DNA of 34,189 nt from the NCBI GenBank assembly GCA_049515175.1, contig JBEKUI010000012.1, positions 1 to 34,189 of the forward strand, read 5' to 3'. Below, piece by piece: positions 25,118-33,275 of the stretch. The notes under the pieces were generated by a model that was not told the DNA's origin, did not search any database, and saw nothing but the letters and a program-made list of their open reading frames with translations. Origin of the DNA: JACQNR01 sp049515175. GTDB lineage: Bacteria > Acidobacteriota > Terriglobia > UBA7540. Position numbers and translations under genes: made by a program. Positions within the stretch are counted from its first letter, which is position 1. Each line of letters starts with the position of its first letter.

Positions 25118-26113
25118 TCAAGGAGAGGGGTTGGGCAGGACGGCCCACCGGCTCTTGTGGAGGAAATCCTGAACCAGGGAAATATCTGCAGCGTCACAGA
25201 GGATTTCCTGGCAGAAAAACTCACTTTTAAGGACTTGCGGCTGCGCCTTGTAGGCTTGGGCCAGAGCCCGCTGCGCGTCTTTCCTGCGGTCAAGCTTCCA
25301 CAGGCAGGCGGCTTGCAACGCCATCATGGGGAGCGAATCCGGGTCCGCTGCGAGCGCCCCCGCGACTTCCGCCAGCGCCGACTCCGCGTCGCGCTGCCGC
25401 CAAAGGATCAGAGCCATCAACCGGTGACCCTCCGCTGCGCGCGGACTCTCGGCCAGCATCAAGCTTGCATGGCGCGCAGCTTCCTCTAAATCCCCCTTGC
25501 GCAAGAAGCTGATGCCGAGCAGTTCGCGCGCCGCCAATTGCGTTGGGGAACGCTTCAAAATGTCTTCCAGAAGCCCGACCGCCCGGGGCAGATCACCCAC
25601 ATCCATCAGCAGCGAGGCGAGCTGGACGCGGCTCTGCAAGTCCTGGGGATCAAGGGCCACGGCTTTCTCGAGGAGAGGTCGCGCCTCACTCGACTTCGCG
25701 GTTCTTAGCAGCAGGTTGGCCAGTGCAACATGAGCCGGCGCGGAATTGGGTGACCAGCGGACCGCTTCGCGCAATTCCTGCTCCGCCTCCGGAAGATGCT
25801 GCTGCGCGAGGCGAACCTGGCCGAGGCCCAGGTGTGCGTCACCCAGATGCGGATTCATCTGCAGGGCGTCCTGGAAGGCCTTCTCGGCGGCCACGGCATC
25901 GCCGCGCTCAAGCGAGTTGAAACCCTCCGCCACAAGCGCGCGAGCTTGCGTCGAGGACTGGCCGGCGTTGTCGGATTGCCACGGAGACGCCGTGCAACGA
26001 GGTGGCGCGGCCAGAAGAAGCATCCCCGCCGCCAGCCAGCCGAAAGTCCTCCGCGGACCTTTCACGGCCCTGGGCAAGAACTCAAGGCGCCAAACGGATT
26101 TGCTTTGGATCAT
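25118..26113 (-). CDS. Exported TPR-repeat protein
   Basis: 331 residues from ATG at 26113. A basic N-terminus and hydrophobic segment (GWLAAGMLLLAAPP, about 25-40) act as a signal peptide, followed by about seven TPR motifs (for example SLERGDAVAAEKAFQDALQM, and PEAEQELREAVRWSPNSAPA). The last 40 residues lack the repeat and include CQEILCDAADISLVQDFL. The start lies inside the last codons of the upstream OB-fold gene (32-nt overlap), so the two are probably co-translated. A periplasmic assembly or interaction role is likely, but the partner is unknown. Confidence 0.85.
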   Translation of the reverse strand: MIQSKSVWRLEFLPRAVKGPRRTFGWLAAGMLLLAAPPRCTASPWQSDNAGQSSTQARALVAEGFNSLERGDAVAAEKAFQDALQMNPHLGDAHLGLGQVRLAQQHLPEAEQELREAVRWSPNSAPAHVALANLLLRTAKSSEARPLLEKAVALDPQDLQSRVQLASLLMDVGDLPRAVGLLEDILKRSPTQLAARELLGISFLRKGDLEEAARHASLMLAESPRAAEGHRLMALILWRQRDAESALAEVAGALAADPDSLPMMALQAACLWKLDRRKDAQRALAQAYKAQPQVLKSEFFCQEILCDAADISLVQDFLHKSRWAVLPNPSP

Positions 26114-26513
26114 GAACAATGATTTCCGCCCGATGGTTATAGTAAGTGACCAGGCCGCGAACTTCCACTTGACGCCCCTGAAGCTGGCTGAGGTCGCCGA
26201 ACTTGGCGCGATCTTCTGAGAAAATTACGCTCGCGAAGGGGCAGCTTCGATAGTCGGCGCAGAAGTCGAGAAAGGAGTTCCCAGACCGCGAGGTGAAGAC
26301 GCGCAGGATTCGCCCCGAGACGCACGCCGACTTCCCCACCAGCGGCTCGGCTGCCGAGAATTCGACGCACGGTCCTTCCACCACCTCTATCGAGACCGAG
26401 GGCGTGGACCCAACTCTTGCTCGCCGCGCGCCGTGCCGGTAAGCGACGAGCGCGCTGAACGCCGAGGCCAGCAGGATGATAATGGCCACCAGCAAAACTT
26501 GCTTGCGCGTCAC
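26082..26513 (-). CDS. Membrane-anchored OB-fold protein
   Basis: 143 residues from GTG at 26513 (GGGAG about 10 nt upstream). Residues 6-27 (VLLVAIIILLASAFSALVAY) are a signal anchor. The rest has an OB-fold pattern: LVGKSACVSGRILRVFTSR, then GNSFLDFCADYRSCPFASVI, a spacer, GRQVEVRGLVTYYNHRAEII and a final basic strand. Such modules resemble the OB-folds of periplasmic nucleic-acid- or oligomer-binding proteins, but ligand residues are not clear. It has a plausible extended -10 promoter and leads the TPR gene. The frame is open upstream to 26834 without conserved features. Confidence 0.78.
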   Translation of the reverse strand: MTRKQVLLVAIIILLASAFSALVAYRHGARRARVGSTPSVSIEVVEGPCVEFSAAEPLVGKSACVSGRILRVFTSRSGNSFLDFCADYRSCPFASVIFSEDRAKFGDLSQLQGRQVEVRGLVTYYNHRAEIIVHDPKQIRLAP

Positions 26514-26535
26514 TCTACCAACTCTCCCGGTGCGG

Positions 26536-26541
26536 AGTATA
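26536..26541 (-). promoter_or_regulatory. Extended -10 promoter of the OB-fold gene
   Basis: On the minus strand TGATATACT gives TATACT (5 of 6) with the extended TGn. The -35 is weak. Transcription would begin near 26529, giving a leader of about 16 nt before the GTG. Confidence 0.4.
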
Positions 26542-26725
26542 TCAGGCCTACGCGAACGCTTGTCCCGAGATTCCCGACGCCAAGACAGGAAATGGAGGGG
26601 GGCGATCGATCGCGCCCGGTCTCCCGACACAAAGGTCACAAAAGTGCAGCCAATTGGGCGGGTGAGCCCGAATCGGGACGAAATGCCCGAATAGAGTGGG
26701 CGATAATCCCTTCTAACAGGTGAAA

Positions 26726-27010
26726 ATGACCGAATTTGCCACCGCGCCGCCAAAGAGTCGCAAGTTCCGTGGCGTGGTACACATCGACTGGGACCGCTGC
26801 AAGGGCTGTGGTTTTTGCGTCGAATTTTGCCCACCCAAAGTCCTGGTTCTTTCCGAAAAGTACAACACTCACGGATACCATCCCCCCGAGCTGATCAACG
26901 AAAGCGGATGCACGGGCTGCGATCTCTGCGGCCTCTATTGCCCGGACTTCGCGATTTTCGGGTTGCGCGTGCCGGTCGAGGCCCCCATCGCGGAGGTGAC
27001 GAGCTCTTGA
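26726..27010 (+). CDS. korD: 2-oxoacid:ferredoxin oxidoreductase delta subunit
   Basis: 94 residues carrying two [4Fe-4S] motifs, CKGCGFCVEFCP and CTGCDLCGLYCP. This ferredoxin-type subunit passes electrons from the thiamine-diphosphate centre to external ferredoxin. First gene of a four-gene operon. ATG at 26726 (AGGTG just upstream); GTG at 26720 is two codons earlier. Its TGA overlaps the next gene's TTG start (TTGA). Divergent from the OB-fold gene. Confidence 0.9.
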   Translation: MTEFATAPPKSRKFRGVVHIDWDRCKGCGFCVEFCPPKVLVLSEKYNTHGYHPPELINESGCTGCDLCGLYCPDFAIFGLRVPVEAPIAEVTSS

Positions 27011-28164
27011 AAGCGAACCCTGCTGGAGTTCTCACCGGAGCCCATTTCCTGGACGGCGACCAGGCCTGCTGTGAAGGTGCGTTGGCTGCGGGCGCCAATT
27101 TCGCCGCCGGATATCCAATCACTCCTTCCACGGAAGTGGTGGAGCGTTTTGCCGCACGCATTCCGACCGTCGGTGGTGTCTTCATTCAATTGGAAGATGA
27201 GCTGGCTTCCTCGATCGCCATTCTCGGGGCGGCGTGGGGGGGCGCGAAGACCTTCACCGTGACCTCGGGACCCGGATTTTCACTGATGATGGAGCACATC
27301 GGCCTCGCCGCTATGACTGAGACGCCCTGCGTCATCGTCGATGTTCAGCGCGGCGGCCCGTCCACCGGCCTGCCGACGCTTCCCGGCCAAGCCGACATGA
27401 TGCAGGCCCGGTGGGGATCCCACGGCGACTACGAGATCATCGCCCTGTGCCCCAACTCCCCGCAGGAATGTTTCGATCTGATGATCCACGCCTTCAATTT
27501 CTCCGAGCAGTACCGCGTGCCAGTCCTGTTCCTGATGGATGAGTGCGTGGGTCACATGACGGAGAAAGTGATCATCCCGCCGGCGGACGAGCTCGATATT
27601 TTCCCGCGACGCTATACCTCTCGGCCGCCCTCCGAATACAAACCCTACCAGCCCGCCGCGGATGGAATCCCGGAAATAGTAAAGGCCGGGGACGGCTACC
27701 GCTTCCATATCACCGGCCTCACTCACGACGAGCAGGGCTATCCGGCAATGAACTGGCGCGCCCAGGAGAAACTCGTGCGGCGCTTGGTGGATAAGATCCG
27801 CGCCCACGCCGAGGAAATCGCCATCTACGATGAGCTCGAGATCGAGGACGCCGAAATCGTCATCTTCGCCTACGGCATCACCAGCCGCGTCGCTCAGCGG
27901 GCGATGCAGATGGCGCGCGACGAAGGTATTAAGGCCGGGCTGCACCGCCCCATCGTCGTCTGGCCATTCCCGGAGAAGCGCATCCGAGAGCTGGCGGACA
28001 AGGTCAAGGCGTTTGTGGTGGTCGAGATGAACTACGGCCAGATGGTTTACGAGGTTGAGCGCTGCGCCGCCGGCAAGGCCAGGACCGAATTCGTCGGGCA
28101 CGGCGGCGGCACTGTCCACGAACCGGAGGAAATACTGAAGGTGATCCGCGAGGTGGCACGATGA
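27007..28164 (+). CDS. korA: 2-oxoacid:ferredoxin oxidoreductase alpha subunit
   Basis: 385 residues. Start TTG at 27007, overlapping the delta stop, with GGAGGTGA 7 nt upstream; the longer open frame from 26815 lies over the ferredoxin gene and is not used. The signature GYPITPSTEVVERF near residue 35, the TSGPGFSLM segment and RGGPSTGLPTLPGQADMMQA are standard for the alpha chain, which binds CoA and the substrate. Together with beta, gamma and delta it converts a 2-oxoacid plus CoA to acyl-CoA, CO2 and reduced ferredoxin. The separate gamma and delta genes fit 2-oxoglutarate-type enzymes (KOR) or branched-chain ones (VOR); 2-oxoglutarate is the likelier guess. It ends in ATGA overlapping the beta gene. 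Confidence 0.92.
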   Translation: MKANPAGVLTGAHFLDGDQACCEGALAAGANFAAGYPITPSTEVVERFAARIPTVGGVFIQLEDELASSIAILGAAWGGAKTFTVTSGPGFSLMMEHIGLAAMTETPCVIVDVQRGGPSTGLPTLPGQADMMQARWGSHGDYEIIALCPNSPQECFDLMIHAFNFSEQYRVPVLFLMDECVGHMTEKVIIPPADELDIFPRRYTSRPPSEYKPYQPAADGIPEIVKAGDGYRFHITGLTHDEQGYPAMNWRAQEKLVRRLVDKIRAHAEEIAIYDELEIEDAEIVIFAYGITSRVAQRAMQMARDEGIKAGLHRPIVVWPFPEKRIRELADKVKAFVVVEMNYGQMVYEVERCAAGKARTEFVGHGGGTVHEPEEILKVIREVAR

Positions 28165-29030
28165 GCATTCTGTCGGTGGTAGAGCCCGCCGTCAATCCCG
28201 TCGAGCCGTTCTTGCGCACCGACCGCATGCCCCATATCTGGTGCCCGAGTTGCGGCATCGGCACCACGGTGAATTGCTTCGCGCGAGCGCTGGTCGAGGC
28301 CAAGCTCAATCTCGACAAAGTAGCGATTGTGTCCGGCATCGGGTGCACGGGGCGCGTGGCGGGTTACATGAAACTCGATTCGTTCCACACCACGCACGGC
28401 CGCGCTATTCCGTTCGCCACGGGACTCAAACTGGCCAATCCCGATCTGACCGTCGTGGTCTACAGTGGTGACGGCGACCTGATCGCCATCGGAGGGAATC
28501 ATTTCATTCACGCCGCACGGCGCAATGTTGATTTGAAAATCATCTGCGTCAACAATTTCACTTACGGCATGACGGGCGGCCAGGTCGCGCCCACAACGCC
28601 GCTGACCGCCACCGCGACCACCACACCCTATGGCTCCTTCGAGCGGCCATTCAATCTTCCCTATCTGGCGGAATCCTCGGGTGCGGTCTATGTGGCGCGC
28701 TGGACGTCGTTTCACGTCCGCCACATCACGCGCGCCATGGTCGAGGCCTTTAACAAGAAAGGGTTCTCTTTCATCGAGATCATTACCCCATGTCCCACGC
28801 TTTACCTGCGCCGCAACAAGCTGGGCGATAGTCTCGATACCATGCGCTACTACAAGCAGAAGAGCGTAATTAAGAATGGGGCCAACACCAAGGATGTGGA
28901 TATCGGCTTGGGTGGGGAAATCGTCTGCGGGAAGTTCGTGGATATCGAGCGTCCCACTCTCGACCAGGCGATGCGCGCGCAACTGAGTCAGTCCCTGGGA
29001 GCGCGTTACGCCCCGCCGGGAGGACGCTGA
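28161..29030 (+). CDS. korB: 2-oxoacid:ferredoxin oxidoreductase beta subunit
   Basis: 289 residues, the thiamine diphosphate-binding chain. CPSCGIG (C28, C31) and SGIGCTGR give cysteines for the proximal [4Fe-4S] cluster. The TPP/Mg motif is SGDGDLIAIGGNHFIHAARR, ending in VNNFTYGMTGGQ. A C-terminal extension of about 60 residues (KQKSVIKNGANTKDVDIGLG) is typical for KOR beta chains. ATG overlaps the alpha stop by 4 nt, and its own TGA overlaps the gamma ATG by 1 nt. Confidence 0.93.
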   Translation: MSILSVVEPAVNPVEPFLRTDRMPHIWCPSCGIGTTVNCFARALVEAKLNLDKVAIVSGIGCTGRVAGYMKLDSFHTTHGRAIPFATGLKLANPDLTVVVYSGDGDLIAIGGNHFIHAARRNVDLKIICVNNFTYGMTGGQVAPTTPLTATATTTPYGSFERPFNLPYLAESSGAVYVARWTSFHVRHITRAMVEAFNKKGFSFIEIITPCPTLYLRRNKLGDSLDTMRYYKQKSVIKNGANTKDVDIGLGGEIVCGKFVDIERPTLDQAMRAQLSQSLGARYAPPGGR

Positions 29031-29596
29031 TGTCTTCAACCGAGCTTCGCATCGCGGGATTCGGCGGGCAGGGCGTGATTCTCGCCGGCATGGTCATCGG
29101 CAAGGCCGCCACGCTCTTCGACAACAAATTCGTCACGCTCACTCAGAGCTTTGGCCCGGAAGCGCGCGGCAGCGCGTGCAGCGTGCAACTGATCGTTTCC
29201 CCCCAGCCTGTCCTCTATCCTTACATCACCAACCCCGATATCCTCGTCGTCATGTCGCAGGAGGCCTGCACGCGTTTCTGCACGGAGGTCACACCCGGCG
29301 GGCTGCTCCTTTACGAGCAGGACCTAATCAAGCTCAGCAAGAAGTGTGCCCGGGACATCAAGGCCTTCGGGATCCCGGCGACTCGACTCGCCGAAGAGCT
29401 GGGCCGCAAGCTCGTCCTCAACATGGTGATGGTCGGATTCGTCATCGCCATGACTCCTCTCACCACTGCCGACGCCGTCCGCAAAGCCGTAGAAGACTCC
29501 GTCCCCAAAGGCACTGAGAAACTTAATCTCGCCGCGTTTGAGAAAGGCTACGAGTACGGCCGGAGCCTGCTCGCCTCCGCCGCAAGCGCTGCCTGA
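29030..29596 (+). CDS. korC: 2-oxoacid:ferredoxin oxidoreductase gamma subunit
   Basis: 188 residues. RIAGFGGQGVILAGMVIGKAA at the N-terminus and TQSFGPEARGSACSVQLI are the family signatures of the gamma chain, which contributes to the CoA site. Start ATG at 29030 (TGATG with the beta stop), with GAGGACGC just before. It completes the delta-alpha-beta-gamma order; no terminator is evident within 100 nt. Confidence 0.92.
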   Translation: MSSTELRIAGFGGQGVILAGMVIGKAATLFDNKFVTLTQSFGPEARGSACSVQLIVSPQPVLYPYITNPDILVVMSQEACTRFCTEVTPGGLLLYEQDLIKLSKKCARDIKAFGIPATRLAEELGRKLVLNMVMVGFVIAMTPLTTADAVRKAVEDSVPKGTEKLNLAAFEKGYEYGRSLLASAASAA

Positions 29597-29704
29597 GCGT
29601 TCCTCCTTGTCGTGTAGCACCGGGATCCAGGGGGATTGGCGCGCCGAAGCGCCCAGGGGGGCCACCTTGCCTCTGCCTCAAATCCTACCGGAGGAGCCAA
29701 ACGA

Positions 29705-29744
29705 GCCTTGTAAGATTCTGTCCAGCCATGTAAGATTTCGTCGT
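29705..29744. promoter_or_regulatory. Tandem 20-bp repeat upstream of the dehydrogenase operon
   Basis: GCCTTGTAAGATTCTGTCCA (29705-29724) is followed directly by GCCATGTAAGATTTCGTCGT (29725-29744); 15 of 20 positions agree. The two copies lie exactly two helical turns apart, 57 nt before the start of the Tat-exported subunit, a good layout for a tandemly bound activator or repressor. Confidence 0.45.
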
Positions 29745-29800
29745 TTCATCAGGGCAACACCGCACATTGCGCAGTCGGTTTAACTCCGGAGAGTGAGAGC

Positions 29801-30436
29801 ATGCCAAGCGAGCGCGCCTCGCGCCGTACATTTCTCGCCCGCTCCCTCACGGGGATCGGGTCCACATGGGTCACCGCCTCCTGGTCAGAGATATTCGCCG
29901 CGCACCAGCACGCGCAGCATGCGGCGGCCGCCGACCCGCCGGCCAAATTCGAATTCCTTACTTCCGGGCAAGCTGCCGTCGTCGAGGCGATGGCTGCGCA
30001 AATCATCCCCGCCGACGACACGCCGGGCGCGCGTGAGGCACGAGTCATCTACTTCGTCGACCGCGCGCTTTCGACATTCGACCGCGAAAAGCAATCGATC
30101 TACGTCAAGGGGCTCGATGCGCTACAGGAGCAGTGCGCGCTGAAATTTGGCCCGGTTGGGAAATTCTCCGAGTTGAGTCCAGCCCAACAGGTCGAAGTGC
30201 TCCAAGCCATAGAAAAGACCGAGTTCTTCGAAGTGGTCCGCACCCATACTACCGTCGGCTTCTTCGCGAATCCCGAATACGGCGGCAATCACGGCCAAAT
30301 CGGCTGGAAGCTGATCGGGTTTGAAGATCAATTCAGGTACGAACCGCCCTTCGGCTACTACGACGCGCAAGAAAACGCCGGCCAGGCCAAAGCTCAGGAA
30401 ACAACACCAAGTGCTCATAATGGGGAAGAAGTTTAG
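29801..30436 (+). CDS. Gluconate 2-dehydrogenase subunit 3 family protein (Tat)
   Basis: 211 residues. The twin-arginine signal ASRRTFLARSLTGIGS is at residues 6-21. The mature part (FLTSGQAAVVEAMAAQIIPA, then DDTPGAREARVIYFVDRAL) is the typical small subunit of membrane-bound gluconate or related sugar-acid dehydrogenases, which escorts the FAD subunit across the membrane and docks it to a cytochrome. GGAG lies 9 nt before the ATG. Its stop overlaps the GMC subunit gene. No cytochrome c subunit gene is adjacent. Confidence 0.9.
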   Translation: MPSERASRRTFLARSLTGIGSTWVTASWSEIFAAHQHAQHAAAADPPAKFEFLTSGQAAVVEAMAAQIIPADDTPGAREARVIYFVDRALSTFDREKQSIYVKGLDALQEQCALKFGPVGKFSELSPAQQVEVLQAIEKTEFFEVVRTHTTVGFFANPEYGGNHGQIGWKLIGFEDQFRYEPPFGYYDAQENAGQAKAQETTPSAHNGEEV

Positions 30437-32084
30437 GACGGACCAACGCGTTGACTTTGTCATCATCGGCGCGGGCGCGGCGGGCGGCATTCTCGCCAAG
30501 GAATTGTCCTCCGCCGGATTTGATGTGGTCGTCCTCGAGCAGGGCCCCTACCTCAAAGAGAGCGACTTCCGCCACGATGAGTTCGCGAACCTCTTCCAGG
30601 CGGCTTTGAGCAATGACCCCAAGCGTCAGCCGCAAATGTTTCGCCCCAACGAGAATGAAAAAGCCAAGTCCCGGTTTGTGATGATCTACGGCCGCTGCGT
30701 GGGCGGGGGCACGGTTCATTTTACGTGCAATTACTGGCGCTTCCACGAAATCGACTTCAACGAACGCAGCGTGCTGGGACCGATCTCGGGGACGGGCTTT
30801 GCCGATTGGCCGGTCAGCTACGCCGAACTCGAACCCTATTACACGAAAGCCGAGTGGGAATTGGGTATCTCCGGTCTGGCGGGCGCGAGTCCATATGATC
30901 CGCCACGTTCCAGGCCGCACCCTGTTCCGCCACTGCCGGTCAAGTCCTCCGGCGTGCTGTTTGAAAGAGCAGCGCGCAAGCTCGGCTGGCACCCCTTCCC
31001 CGCCCCAATGGCGATTATTTCGCAGCCTTATCGCGGAAGGGCTGGCTGCACACACTGCGGATTTTGCGAACTTTTCGGCTGCGAGATGGGCGCGAAGTCG
31101 AGCACCCTCTCGACGGTCGTACCCTTGGCCGAAGCCACCGGCCACTGCGAAATCCGTCCCAACAGCTACGTCCGTCAGGTTGAACTGGATGCCTCGGGCC
31201 GGGCCCAAGGAGTCGTCTATCTTGATTCCGACCGGCGCGAGCACCATCAGCGCGCCAAGGCTGTGGTGCTTTCCGCCAACGGGGCTGAAACCGCGCGCCT
31301 GCTGCTAATTTCCCAATCCAACCTTTTTCCCCGCGGCCTCGCCAACTCCAGCGGCTTGGTCGGCAAGCACCTGATGTTCACCGGCTTCACCCAAGCAACC
31401 GGCCTGTTCGAGCATCCTTTGAACGAATACAAGAGCGTGCAAGTGACGCGGATTCTCCACGATTTCTATATGAGCGATCCGAAGCGCGGCTTTTACGGCG
31501 GCGGGGGACTCGATGCGCGTTTCGAGTCTTACCCCATCAGCTTCGGGCTGGCGGGCTTGCCACCGGACGCGCCCCGTTGGGGAGGAAACTACAAGGCCGC
31601 GCTCAAGGAGTACTTCAACCGCACGATGTCCGTATGCGGCCACTGCACCTCTTTACCGGTGGAAAGCAATTCCATCTCGCTCGACCCCGAGGTCAAGGAC
31701 GCTTGGGGTTTGCCGGCTGTCCGCGTGACCTATTCTTTCCATCCCGACGACGTCAAGATGATGCGCTTCCTCAAGGAGCGCAGCCTGGAAATCCTGGACA
31801 CCGCCGGCGCGCGGAAACAATGGACCTTCGACTACGAGGATCCGGCCGCCGGCCCCACCGCCCACTTGCTCGGCACCTGCCGCATGGGGAACGACCCGAA
31901 GACTTCCGTCGTCAACCCGGACCACCGCGCGCATGATGTTCCGAACTTGTTCATTTGCGATGGCAGTAGCTTTGTGACCTCGGGGCGCGGCCAGCCGACC
32001 TGTACCATTCAGGCTCTTGCCTACCGCGCAGCCGACCGCATCGTCGATATGGTCCGGCGCGGCGAAATTGCGTCGGCAGCCTGA
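30411..32084 (+). CDS. GMC oxidoreductase, gluconate dehydrogenase-type FAD subunit
   Basis: About 557 residues. The Rossmann motif VIIGAGAAGG is near residue 20. A Cys-rich stretch CTHCGFCELFGCEMGAKSST is shared with gluconate dehydrogenase-like enzymes. The C-terminus has HLLGTCRMGND, DGSSFVTSGRGQPT and QALAYRAADRI, the GMC active-site region. The substrate is probably a sugar or sugar acid, oxidised in the periplasm. GTG at 30411 (AGGA 11 nt upstream) or ATG at 30420 starts the protein; both overlap the end of the previous gene. It lacks its own signal peptide, so it is expected to be co-exported with the Tat subunit. Confidence 0.9.
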   Translation: MLIMGKKFRTDQRVDFVIIGAGAAGGILAKELSSAGFDVVVLEQGPYLKESDFRHDEFANLFQAALSNDPKRQPQMFRPNENEKAKSRFVMIYGRCVGGGTVHFTCNYWRFHEIDFNERSVLGPISGTGFADWPVSYAELEPYYTKAEWELGISGLAGASPYDPPRSRPHPVPPLPVKSSGVLFERAARKLGWHPFPAPMAIISQPYRGRAGCTHCGFCELFGCEMGAKSSTLSTVVPLAEATGHCEIRPNSYVRQVELDASGRAQGVVYLDSDRREHHQRAKAVVLSANGAETARLLLISQSNLFPRGLANSSGLVGKHLMFTGFTQATGLFEHPLNEYKSVQVTRILHDFYMSDPKRGFYGGGGLDARFESYPISFGLAGLPPDAPRWGGNYKAALKEYFNRTMSVCGHCTSLPVESNSISLDPEVKDAWGLPAVRVTYSFHPDDVKMMRFLKERSLEILDTAGARKQWTFDYEDPAAGPTAHLLGTCRMGNDPKTSVVNPDHRAHDVPNLFICDGSSFVTSGRGQPTCTIQALAYRAADRIVDMVRRGEIASAA

Positions 32085-32156
32085 TGGGAAGATCAAGAAA
32101 CCCGCAACCTTCCGATGGTTGACCCGCTCCGACCGCCGGAGTAAACTTCCCTTAGC

Positions 32157-32233
32157 GCGCCTGTAGCTCAGATGGATAGAGCGTTTGCCTCCGAAGCAAA
32201 AGGTCGCAGGTTCGAGTCCTGCCAGGCGTACCA
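32157..32233 (+). tRNA. tRNA-Arg (anticodon CCG)
   Basis: Complete cloverleaf. Acceptor GCGCCTG pairs with CAGGCGT (G-U at the first pair). D-arm GCTCAGATGGATAGAGC. Anticodon stem TTTGC/GCAAA with loop CTCCGAA, anticodon CCG reading CGG. T-arm GCAGG-TTCGAGT-CCTGC. Discriminator A is followed by an encoded CCA. No duplicated 3' end nearby suggests no integration at this site. Confidence 0.95.
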
Positions 32234-32349
32234 AAGTCTTGCCAAAGCTCCTCTGGCCTTACCAAAATTCCCTGCATTTGGATACAATTGAGTCTGCCTC
32301 GCGGCCCTCGTATTGAATCAGGAAGAGAGCATAAACATTAGGAGAACTC

Positions 32350-33120
32350 ATGAGCGTACTCGCGCAGTTTGAATTGAACGGGCAGGTAGCACTGGTGACA
32401 GGTGCGGCGCGAGGGTTGGGACGCGCAATTTCGCTGGCGCTGTCGCAGGCGGGCGCCGACGTGGCGCTGGGACTTCGCGACGCAAGCACCGGGGCGGACG
32501 TAGCGCGGGAGATCGAGGCCCTCGGTCGCCGCGCCCTGCGGCTGCAGATGGACATGAGCAAGCAGGATCAGATCTTCCGCGCCGTCGACGCCGCCGCGGC
32601 GCATTTCGGAAAGCTGGATATTCTGGTTAACAACGCTGGCGTGGCGCCAGAGAATCCCGCCGAAAAAGTGCGCGAAGAGGACTTCGACCTGACCGTTGCC
32701 GTCAATCTCAAAGGGACGTTCTTCGCCAGCCAAGCCGCCGGGCGGGTGATGATTCGCCAGCAGCGCGGCTGCATCATCAACATGAGCTCGCAGGCGGGCT
32801 TCGCTGCGCTTCCCACCGAATCCGTCTATTGCATGACCAAGGCCGGCATCGCGCACCTGACCAAATGCCTTGCCGTCGAATGGGGGAAATACAACATTCG
32901 GGTCAACGCCGTGGCGCCCACTTTCATTTTCACGCCCGGCACGGAAGCAGCCCTCGCCGACCCGGCCTTCCGCGCCGACACGATCGAGCGGATCGCCGCG
33001 CTGCACCGTATCGGTGAGCCCAACGAGGTCGCCGCCGCCGTAGTCTTCCTCGCTTCCCCCGCTGCCTCGCTCATCACCGGCCACACACTGCTCATCGACG
33101 GCGGATGGACGGCCCGGTAA
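32350..33120 (+). CDS. Short-chain dehydrogenase/reductase (SDR)
   Basis: 256 residues, classical SDR. Cofactor motif TGAARGLG (17-24), NNAG (94-97), catalytic S147, Y160 and K164 (YCMTK), and a C-terminal LLIDGGW. FabG- or gluconate 5-dehydrogenase-like; the exact substrate is unknown, although the sugar-acid dehydrogenase next door makes a sugar-related role attractive. Start ATG at 32350 with AGGAG 5 nt upstream. Stands alone between the tRNA and the final gene. Confidence 0.92.
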   Translation: MSVLAQFELNGQVALVTGAARGLGRAISLALSQAGADVALGLRDASTGADVAREIEALGRRALRLQMDMSKQDQIFRAVDAAAAHFGKLDILVNNAGVAPENPAEKVREEDFDLTVAVNLKGTFFASQAAGRVMIRQQRGCIINMSSQAGFAALPTESVYCMTKAGIAHLTKCLAVEWGKYNIRVNAVAPTFIFTPGTEAALADPAFRADTIERIAALHRIGEPNEVAAAVVFLASPAASLITGHTLLIDGGWTAR

Positions 33121-33161
33121 AGTCCTGCCGCAAGGCCTTCCCCACGGTTGGTGGGTAGCGC

Positions 33162-33203
33162 GCGGGTGGGCAGACATCACCAAACGATGTCTCTGCCAGC
33201 CAC
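33162..33203 (+). repeat. Half-copy of the 144-bp palindromic element
   Basis: GCGGGTGGGCAGACATC, 7-nt loop, then GATGTCTCTGCCAGCC repeats the left hairpin of the 14022/14617 elements with small changes. It has no linker and no second hairpin. Its presence 18 kb away shows the hairpin is a dispersed unit rather than a local duplication. Confidence 0.65.
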
Positions 33204-33275
33204 AGTCAGCCCTCAGTCCTCTGCGGACTAGAAGCGCCTCAGGTGAGCCAGACTCTGTCGCCTTGCAGTGTCAAC

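Noticed and set aside
26602..26613. GCGATCGATCGC also occurring at 1-12
   Set aside because: A 12-bp palindrome made of GATC units; two chance occurrences in a GC-rich 34-kb sequence without further similarity around them.
32234..32349. tRNA-adjacent integration site
   Set aside because: No repeat of the tRNA 3' end, no integrase and no composition change near the tRNA-Arg gene.
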